DNA from: Candidatus Competibacteraceae bacterium
GTDB lineage: Bacteria; Pseudomonadota; Gammaproteobacteria; Competibacterales; Competibacteraceae
Assembly (NCBI GenBank): GCA_012032855.1
Contig: JAAUQA010000024.1
Span: forward strand, 1 to 15,106
Length of the DNA: 15,106 nt
Direction: 5' to 3'
Shown: positions 1 through 6,008 of the stretch, in pieces
How the letters are laid out: every line of letters begins with the position of its first letter
Numbering within the stretch: position 1 is the stretch's first letter
Program-made: the position numbers and the translations under genes
The notes under the pieces: generated by a model
What the model saw: only the letters and a program-made list of their open reading frames with translations
The model's database searches: none
What the model was told of the DNA's origin: nothing

Positions 1-1
1 T

Positions 2-1243
2 ACGGCGACGATTTATCCTCATGCACCGCAAAAGCGCTGGGACGAAGCGTTACACACCCTGGCACAACTGGCCCAGCGCCATCGGGTAGAGTTGATCAGT
101 ATCGGTAACGGTACGGCGTCGCGGGAAACCGATCGGTTGGCGAATGATCTATTGAAGCGCCATCCCGAGCTCCATATGCAGAAACTAATGGTTTCGGAGG
201 CTGGCGCCTCGGTGTATTCCGCCTCCGAATTGGCTGCGCAAGAATTTCCCGAGCTCGATGTGTCCTTGCGCGGCGCGGCCTCTATCGCGCGCCGCTTGCA
301 AGACCCGCTGGCGGAATTAGTCAAGATTGATCCCAAAGCGATTGGCGTCGGTCAATATCAACACGACGTCAGCCAAGTCAGGTTGGCGCGCTCGCTGGAT
401 GCGGTCGTGGAGGATTGCGTGAACGCCGTTGGGGTGGATGTGAATACTGCTTCCGCGCCGTTGTTGACCCGGGTGGCCGGACTCAATATCACACTGGCAC
501 GCAATATCGTCGCGTTTCGAGATGCCAATGGCTCATTCAAAGAACGCCGTCAATTATTGAAAGTACCGCGCCTGGGCGATAAAACCTTTGAACAAGCCGC
601 TGGCTTTTTGCGCATCATGAATGGGGATAATCCGCTGGATCGTTCTGCGGTACATCCGGAAGCCTATCCAGTGGTGGAACGTATTCTGAAAACGACCGGG
701 CGCGGTATGAATAGCGTGTTGGGTAATACTGCCGTGCTCAAGTCGCTGCAACCGGAACTGTTCACCGACGAGCGCTTCGGAGTGCCCACAGTTCAGGATA
801 TTTTGGCAGAGTTGGACAAGCCCGGCCGCGACCCGCGTCCGGAATTTAAAACCGCAACCTTCCAAGACGGCGTAGAACGAATGGAAGATTTGCAACCCGA
901 TATGACCTTGGAAGGGGTCGTCACCAACGTCACCAACTTCGGCGCATTCGTCGATATCGGCGTGCATCAGGACGGGTTGGTGCATATCTCGGCGTTGTCA
1001 AACAAATTCGTCAAAGACCCCCGCGAAGTGGTCAAAGCCGGTGACGTGGTCAAGGTTAAAGTCCTGGAGGTTGACCTCAAGCGGAAACGTATCGCGCTGA
1101 CCATGCGCCTAGCCGATGCCAGCCGTGAGTATATCCCGCCGAGCAGGAGCGAATCAGGCCGTAAGCCGCCGCGTCCGCAACACTCCGAACCGGCCCAACC
1201 CAGCGCGTTGGCGCAGGCATTTGCGCAGGCACGCAAGCGATAA
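2..1243 (+). CDS. tex: Tex family transcription accessory / RNA-binding protein (5' truncated by window)
   Basis: This is the C-terminal part of Tex, a cytoplasmic RNA-binding protein of the Spt6-like family linked to transcription and RNA metabolism. The open frame runs in from the window edge: residues before the first ATG at 92 ([15 protein letters not shown]..., from base 2) are in frame and Tex-like, so 92 is not the true start. In order one sees the end of the YqgF/RuvC-like domain ([13 protein letters not shown], about 89-130), the region with [15 protein letters not shown], the helix-hairpin-helix section ([13 protein letters not shown] ... [21 protein letters not shown], about 480-620) and a C-terminal S1 RNA-binding domain ([26 protein letters not shown], about 907-1115). 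A Pro/Arg/Ser-rich tail ends the protein. A Tex protein is normally near 770 residues, so roughly the last half is present. Stop TAA is at 1241-1243. No hairpin terminator follows. Confidence 0.96.
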   Translation, partial: TATIYPHAPQKRWDEALHTLAQLAQRHRVELISIGNGTASRETDRLANDLLKRHPELHMQKLMVSEAGASVYSASELAAQEFPELDVSLRGAASIARRLQDPLAELVKIDPKAIGVGQYQHDVSQVRLARSLDAVVEDCVNAVGVDVNTASAPLLTRVAGLNITLARNIVAFRDANGSFKERRQLLKVPRLGDKTFEQAAGFLRIMNGDNPLDRSAVHPEAYPVVERILKTTGRGMNSVLGNTAVLKSLQPELFTDERFGVPTVQDILAELDKPGRDPRPEFKTATFQDGVERMEDLQPDMTLEGVVTNVTNFGAFVDIGVHQDGLVHISALSNKFVKDPREVVKAGDVVKVKVLEVDLKRKRIALTMRLADASREYIPPSRSESGRKPPRPQHSEPAQPSALAQAFAQARKR

Positions 1244-1270
1244 CAGCCACTCCGTATCGCTACTTTTCTC

Positions 1271-1279
1271 TGTTAAAAT
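1271..1279 (+). promoter_or_regulatory. Candidate extended -10 promoter
   Basis: TGTTAAAAT fits an extended -10 element (TGn followed by TAAAAT) in the 80-bp gap between tex and the lipoprotein gene, about 45 bp before its ATG. No good -35 lies at the expected distance, which is tolerated by extended -10 promoters. It would start a transcript for the lipoprotein, DUF4105, kinase and ATP-grasp genes. This is pattern recognition only. Confidence 0.45.
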
Positions 1280-1323
1280 GCGCTGATTAACTGACGTATT
1301 TTACGATCCAGTCAAGAGGTTTC

Positions 1324-1739
1324 ATGATGAGCAAAAACATGCAAAGTATTAGTCGTATGCTGGTTATTTTATCGTGTGGTTTTACTTTATTAGCTTGCAC
1401 GGTGGTGACCGATCCGAGTTCCAGTTCACGCAGCACCAGCGGAGGCGAGTCTACGCCATCGACTGCGCTGAATAAAACCCAACAGATCAGCGCCTTCGTA
1501 GCCGCTAATTTTTACCGGTTGAAAGAAGACATGGCTGCTGGTCAGGGGGAATATCTTACGTCTTTGGCAACGTTGTTGGATGTCGAACGTGAGCAACAGG
1601 CTGATTTTTTGCATTCGCCCAAGAACACTTTGCGATTTTATTCAGTGCCGAGGACACCACAGCTGATCAGATGTTGGCCAGCTTATATCGGCAGTTAGCG
1701 GCACAACCGCAGTTCAGCCGTCTAGTCGCGCAGAGTTAG
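1324..1739 (+). CDS. DUF3015-like lipoprotein, frame interrupted at a T6 run
   Basis: This is a small predicted outer-membrane lipoprotein. Its signal peptide ends in a lipobox LLAC with the lipidated Cys at residue 25, followed by a Ser/Thr-rich linker. The conserved part (FVAANFYRLKEDMAAGQGEY, then LTSLATLLDV) resembles the C-terminal half of DUF3015 proteins as I remember them. The uninterrupted frame stops at 1698 with an implausible tail. Moving to the -1 frame at T1605-T1610 restores a family-like ending (AFAQEHFAILFSAEDTTADQ ... LVAQS) that stops at TAG 1737-1739, giving about 138 residues. An AAGAGGT ribosome site at 1314-1320 favours the second ATG at 1327. The next gene begins at or just before this stop. 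Possible causes are a missing T in the sequence, a real mutation, or slippage on T_TTT_TTG. The family name is moderately sure; the function is unknown. Confidence 0.72.
1605..1611 (+). other. Frame break at slippery heptamer T_TTT_TTG
   Basis: In the zero frame the bases read ga-T TTT TTG, which matches the X_XXY_YYZ form of a -1 slippery site. The downstream family-like sequence is in the -1 frame, beginning with GCA at 1611. No convincing pseudoknot or strong stem follows within 10 bases; only a 5-bp AGCTG/CAGCT pairing lies further on. A one-base deletion in the T run explains the data equally well. Confidence 0.6.
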
Positions 1740-1803
1740 TCGTTTTCTGTTTTATCCTGTTCTTGTTCTGCTGGCCGCGTTAGGGCTCTTCGTTGCACCC
1801 AAA

Positions 1804-3702
1804 GTGGCGGGAGCCGATGATACGCGGCATTCCTACCTCGCTGAACTGCTGCAACGAAGCGAACTAACCGAACTAGCGCAGCGGCGCGAATGGCATGTGC
1901 TGCTGCATTATCGTCCGGCGCGCAACAGCACCACTCTCAGTGAAATCGACGATCCACGCTTTTTTCTGGCGGCGGATGGCAAAACCAACCCGCCCGCGGA
2001 ATTAGCCGCGACATTACGGTCTTTTTTCTCCACGGAACCGCTGGGCGATTCCGAGCAACCGGCACGCTGCGCATTTCCCGCCCGTTACCACTGGTTGAAA
2101 TCTGTCCTAGCACTTGATGAGCAACAACTGCCAGCCGTGCGCTGTACTCAGTTGACGGATTGGATAAAAGCGCTTGACCCGGCTTCTGCAACGCTGATCT
2201 TCGCCTCTGCTTACATGAATAACCCAGCGTCCATGTTCGGTCACACGTTATTACGTATCGACCAACGCGGACGTACCGATCATTTATTGGCCTATACCAT
2301 CAATTATGCCGCCCACGATACCAGCACCGGCCCATTGGACTACGTGGTGTCAGGGATTGGTGGGGGATTCAAAGGCTATCTCGACATCAAACCCTATTAC
2401 GAGTTAGTTAAGGAATATGGGGATTTCGAAAACCGCGACCTGTGGGAGTACCGGTTAAATCTAACGATGGAGCAAGTCCATCGGTTGTTACTGCATGTCT
2501 GGGAATTGCAGGATATTTATTCTGATTATTATTTTTTCAAGGAAAATTGTTCGTATCGACTACTGGCTTTATTGGAGGTGGCTAACCCTGAATTACGGCT
2601 GACCGACACTTTTATCGGGTGGGCAATACCTCCTGATACAGTCCGTTTGTTAACTGCACAACCCGGATTGATCAGTGACGTAACAGCGAGACCGGCACGC
2701 AGCACGCACATTAGGCGTCAGTTACAGAACTTAACTCAGCAAGAACGGCCGCTCTTGCCCGCTTTAATTCACGATCCCGGCGTTACGTCTGAACCTGCAT
2801 TTGTCCGATTATCCGACCAACGACAGGCATTTTTGTTGGATACCGCGATCAATTATTTGCAATACCGTATTGCTAAGGAAGAGCATGAGGAAGACGAGGA
2901 GGATGGTGAGGAAAATGGCGAATATGAGGATCAGGACGCCGGGAAGCAACATCAACAACTGCATCAGTTGCTGACCGCCCGCAGTCGCCTAATTATTGCA
3001 TCCGAACCCTCCCAGGTCGTCCCTTTTGCCAAACAACCGGAATTGGGACACGGTTCATTCCGTATGGGGTTTGGGTTCGGTTGGCGAGACACCGAGCCAT
3101 TTCAAGAAATCAGTGCCCGCGCCGCTTACCATGATTTGCTTGACCCCGAGCCTGGCTATACACCCGATGCGCAGATTGAAGCGCTGGATGTCGCCCTACG
3201 TTATTATCCGCAGCGCAATCGAGTTGTTCTAGATAAACTCACCCTGGTCGATATTGTCTCTCTAACGCCGTTGAATAGCCTGTTGTTCTCCCCATCTTGG
3301 AAAGTGCGAGCGGGATTAGATGCGTTCGCTGGGGAAGACTGCCGTGATTGTCTGATTTTTAATCTCAATGGCGGTATTGGCTTGGCGTGGCAATCCAATG
3401 TGCTCCATCGGGAAGTTTACTTTTTCCTACCGGAACTCGATGTGAATTACGGTCAGGTGTTTACCGATGATTATCGGGCTGGGCCTGGAATGACTGTTGG
3501 GGTTCTGGCCAGTGTGACCGATCGCTGGAAGATTTTAGCTTCGGCTAGGTACCTGCATTATCCATGGGGTGATACCGGCACGGAAAAACGGCTGCGCTTA
3601 AGCCAAAGTTATACCCTGAGCAAGGATTGGTTACTGCGCTTTGAGTTTGCGCGTGAAGCGGGTGAGAATACGGCGCTGCTGAGCGTATTCAAATATTTTT
3701 AA
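1804..3702 (+). CDS. DUF4105 (Lnb_N-like) envelope protein with C-terminal beta-rich domain
   Basis: The protein has 632 residues from GTG 1804. The core carries DUF4105 hallmarks: FASAYMNNPASMFGHTLLRI with His147, and FKENCSYRLLALLE with Cys249. A His followed much later by Asn-Cys is the signature of permuted papain-like (NlpC/P60, LRAT) folds, so His147 and Cys249 are the likely catalytic pair. I recall this domain being renamed Lnb_N after a lipoprotein N-acyltransferase of Bacteroides; whether this homologue shares that activity is inference. Residues near 358-380 are an acidic low-complexity insert. The C-terminal third (GFGFGWRD ... ARYLHYPWG ... SVFKYF) looks like beta strands of an outer-membrane-type domain. 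The start is problematic: codons 1741-1815 encode a good signal peptide (RFLFYPVLVLLAALGLFVAP, then KVAGA) but have no ATG, GTG or TTG before 1804. The only upstream candidate is CTG 1747. The gene follows the lipoprotein directly and precedes the kinase gene by 33 bp. Confidence 0.85.
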   Translation: MAGADDTRHSYLAELLQRSELTELAQRREWHVLLHYRPARNSTTLSEIDDPRFFLAADGKTNPPAELAATLRSFFSTEPLGDSEQPARCAFPARYHWLKSVLALDEQQLPAVRCTQLTDWIKALDPASATLIFASAYMNNPASMFGHTLLRIDQRGRTDHLLAYTINYAAHDTSTGPLDYVVSGIGGGFKGYLDIKPYYELVKEYGDFENRDLWEYRLNLTMEQVHRLLLHVWELQDIYSDYYFFKENCSYRLLALLEVANPELRLTDTFIGWAIPPDTVRLLTAQPGLISDVTARPARSTHIRRQLQNLTQQERPLLPALIHDPGVTSEPAFVRLSDQRQAFLLDTAINYLQYRIAKEEHEEDEEDGEENGEYEDQDAGKQHQQLHQLLTARSRLIIASEPSQVVPFAKQPELGHGSFRMGFGFGWRDTEPFQEISARAAYHDLLDPEPGYTPDAQIEALDVALRYYPQRNRVVLDKLTLVDIVSLTPLNSLLFSPSWKVRAGLDAFAGEDCRDCLIFNLNGGIGLAWQSNVLHREVYFFLPELDVNYGQVFTDDYRAGPGMTVGVLASVTDRWKILASARYLHYPWGDTGTEKRLRLSQSYTLSKDWLLRFEFAREAGENTALLSVFKYF

Positions 3703-3735
3703 AGCAACCATTTCAACTAGATAAAAACACACACC

Positions 3736-4854
3736 ATGCACCTGCAAGACTTACTTCCTGCTTTACGCAGGCGATTGCGGGCAAACGCCGAATTCCAGCT
3801 CCACGACCCCGAACTGGAACCCATGCGCACCACCGGATTGGCGCATGATCATGTCCGCATCAAGGGAACCGGGCGGTTATTGCGGATTCCCAAACAAAGC
3901 CAGTTGGGCTTGGATGCCGTCACCAATCTACATTATCAAGCGGCTTGCTTTAGACGCGCCGCGCCCAGCGGCCATACCCCGCAAATCCACGCCGTGCTGG
4001 AACCCGACGTGGATTTGCCGATGGGTGCGCTGCTGGTCGATGAAATCGTCGGCCCGGTGATCCGCTTGCCGGATCAGTTACCGCTGTTGATCAACTCGCT
4101 GGCGGCGCTACATGCACTGCCTTTACCGTCCGAGCAAGATCGGCCACCGTTAAAACACCCCGCCGATCCGCTCGCGGATACGGTAACTGAAGTACTCACG
4201 CAAGCAAGATATTTGGATGACGCCAATTTGCATCCAGATGCGCTCCAGCAAATACGCGAAGAATTGGCAACGGCTCGATCTTTGCTCAATGAACCGCAGC
4301 GCCCCCCAGCCACGCTCATTTCTTTCGACACTCATCCCGGTAATTTCATCGTGCAAGATCATTCTCATGCCTACCTGGTGGATTTGGAGAAAGCCCGATA
4401 CGGCTTTCCCGGTTTCGATTTAGCTCATGCTACCTTGTACACGTCTACTACCTGGGATGTGGCTACTTATGCCGTATTAAGCACCGATGAACTGGCAGGC
4501 GCTTATCGTGCTTGGCTGGCCGGCGTGCCTGAATCATTGGCGCTTGCAAGCCGAGGTTGGTTGGTACCACTGCGACGGGTCATGTGGTTATGGTCGGTGA
4601 CTTGGTGTGCTAAATGGCGGGTGTTATCGGCGCAAGCGGAGAAAGACGATAAGCATCGTTTGGAATCTACCGAAGATTGGTCGGCGGGGTTGAGCCACAA
4701 TGAATTGGTTCGACATGTCGCTGAACGGGTTGCCGATTACCTCAATCCGGATACGATCACTCGCGTGCGCAATGACTGGCTGGGCGATAATGCGCTCACC
4801 GGGTTGCGGCAGATTCCGCTAATCGGCAGCGACGCTAATCCTGGTACGCTATAA
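3736..4854 (+). CDS. Aminoglycoside phosphotransferase (APH)-fold small-molecule kinase
   Basis: This 372-residue protein is a probable cytoplasmic ATP-dependent phosphotransferase of the APH/choline-kinase superfamily. The catalytic loop is SFDTHPGNF, with Asp198 and Asn203 in the positions of the Brenner motif; the usual leading His-Gly is replaced by Ser-Phe. The metal-binding motif is VDLEKARYGFPGFDLAHA with Asp216 and Glu218. The N-lobe is less typical, with LLRIPKQ as a possible ATP-lysine segment. A stretch rich in Leu, Ala and Pro before the catalytic loop resembles the helical subdomain that shapes the substrate pocket. No signal peptide is seen. ATG 3736 has no clear ribosome site, and the gene lies 33 bp after the DUF4105 gene. 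Its stop TAA abuts the ATG of the ATP-grasp gene, implying coupled expression. The substrate is unknown; there is no reason to call it an antibiotic-resistance enzyme. Confidence 0.82.
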   Translation: MHLQDLLPALRRRLRANAEFQLHDPELEPMRTTGLAHDHVRIKGTGRLLRIPKQSQLGLDAVTNLHYQAACFRRAAPSGHTPQIHAVLEPDVDLPMGALLVDEIVGPVIRLPDQLPLLINSLAALHALPLPSEQDRPPLKHPADPLADTVTEVLTQARYLDDANLHPDALQQIREELATARSLLNEPQRPPATLISFDTHPGNFIVQDHSHAYLVDLEKARYGFPGFDLAHATLYTSTTWDVATYAVLSTDELAGAYRAWLAGVPESLALASRGWLVPLRRVMWLWSVTWCAKWRVLSAQAEKDDKHRLESTEDWSAGLSHNELVRHVAERVADYLNPDTITRVRNDWLGDNALTGLRQIPLIGSDANPGTL

Positions 4855-5976
4855 ATGACCCTGCGCGTTCTCTTTAACCAGGGGTTATCGAATGTCCATT
4901 ACGCCCTCTCCTTGATTCAGCAATGCATGAAGCCTGATGAATTCCGGCTTGCCGCTGGCTACAGTGTCGAGCATACGCCTCTGAAAACGGTTGCAGACAA
5001 TTTTATACTCGAACCCTCAAACTTAACCGGCACTGCCTATGCCGAGTGGCTATTAGACTGCTGCCGCCGACATCAGATTGACTGGCTCTGGCCGCAATCG
5101 CGGCTGCCGCTGCTGTTTGCTTATCAGCAGGAGTTTGCACGATTCGGCATCCGCGTCCTGTGGCCTTGCCTGGAACCGGATACACTGGCGGTGTTGGAGG
5201 ATAAGAGCTGTACCGCCGGTGTGTTGCAACCGCACGGCATCGCCCTGCCGCGCTGGCGGCAGTTTTCGAATATAGCGGAATTTGACGCTGCTCTGACAGC
5301 CTTGGGCTATCCCCACAGCCGGCTCTGTGTCAAACCAGCGATAGCGATTTACGCCCAAGGGTTCCGGGTGCTCGACGACACGCGCGACCCGTTCGAGCGG
5401 TTCATGCATAATAACGTCAGTGTGATCGGCGTTGAGGAGTTGCGAACATTGCTCCGGTTGAAACGGCGAGAGACGGTTTTCTTGGCGCTGGAATATCTGG
5501 AAGGGGATGAACGTTCTATCGACTGTTTAGTTACTGCAGGCCGGTTGGTGCGCAGCGTCACGCGCCTTAAACCGCAGGCTGCTCAGGGTAGATTTGAACT
5601 GATTGAAGACAATCCCGAAGGCGAAGCCATCGCTGCCCAACTGTGCCGGATATTCGGTCTAAACGGCTTGGTCAATATCCAGACGCGGGAGCGGATCCTG
5701 CCTGACGGCAGCCGTGAGCAGTGTTTTTTAGAGATCAACGCCCGGATGTCGGGCGGCATCAACATGGCCTGTCTCAGCGACGTGATTCTGCCTTATTGGG
5801 CACTGCGACTGGCGGTAGGTACCGCAACCGTCGACGATATTCCCCTGCCACGAAGCAACCGGTTAGTCACCACTATTCATCACGCCGTCGTGCTTGGGGA
5901 TAGTGGGATGGCCGCTCTGACCGTGCCTAATGACAGTCCGATTGGCTGGGATTCGGTGTCGTCCCCGTCCAGCTAA
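4855..5976 (+). CDS. ATP-grasp domain protein (probable carboxylate-amine/thiol ligase)
   Basis: This 373-residue protein has the ATP-grasp layout. An N-terminal Rossmann-like region (LRVLFNQGLSNVHYALSLI) leads into the ATP-binding part. Lys160 in LCVKPA is the nucleotide-contacting lysine. Glu213 in ALEYLEGDERSIDCL falls at the hinge, and FLEINARMSGGIN (Glu293, Asn295) supplies the metal ligands. ATP-grasp enzymes activate a carboxylate as an acyl-phosphate and join it to a nucleophile. The loop after Lys160 reads AIAIYAQGF rather than the usual glycine-rich form, so nucleotide positioning may differ. The start ATG directly follows the stop of the kinase gene with no ribosome site of its own, so translation is probably coupled. 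It ends 32 bp from the convergent sensor kinase gene, with no obvious terminator between. The fold is confident; the substrate and pathway are not recognisable. Confidence 0.85.
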   Translation: MTLRVLFNQGLSNVHYALSLIQQCMKPDEFRLAAGYSVEHTPLKTVADNFILEPSNLTGTAYAEWLLDCCRRHQIDWLWPQSRLPLLFAYQQEFARFGIRVLWPCLEPDTLAVLEDKSCTAGVLQPHGIALPRWRQFSNIAEFDAALTALGYPHSRLCVKPAIAIYAQGFRVLDDTRDPFERFMHNNVSVIGVEELRTLLRLKRRETVFLALEYLEGDERSIDCLVTAGRLVRSVTRLKPQAAQGRFELIEDNPEGEAIAAQLCRIFGLNGLVNIQTRERILPDGSREQCFLEINARMSGGINMACLSDVILPYWALRLAVGTATVDDIPLPRSNRLVTTIHHAVVLGDSGMAALTVPNDSPIGWDSVSSPSS

Positions 5977-6008
5977 CAGCGCTGACATCTGTCGGAGAGA
6001 TGAACCCT

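Noticed and set aside
1605..1739. Firm call of programmed -1 frameshifting in the lipoprotein gene
   Set aside because: The heptamer fits, but no strong downstream stem or upstream stimulatory Shine-Dalgarno was found, and a missing T in a homopolymer is simpler. It is kept only as a hypothesis.
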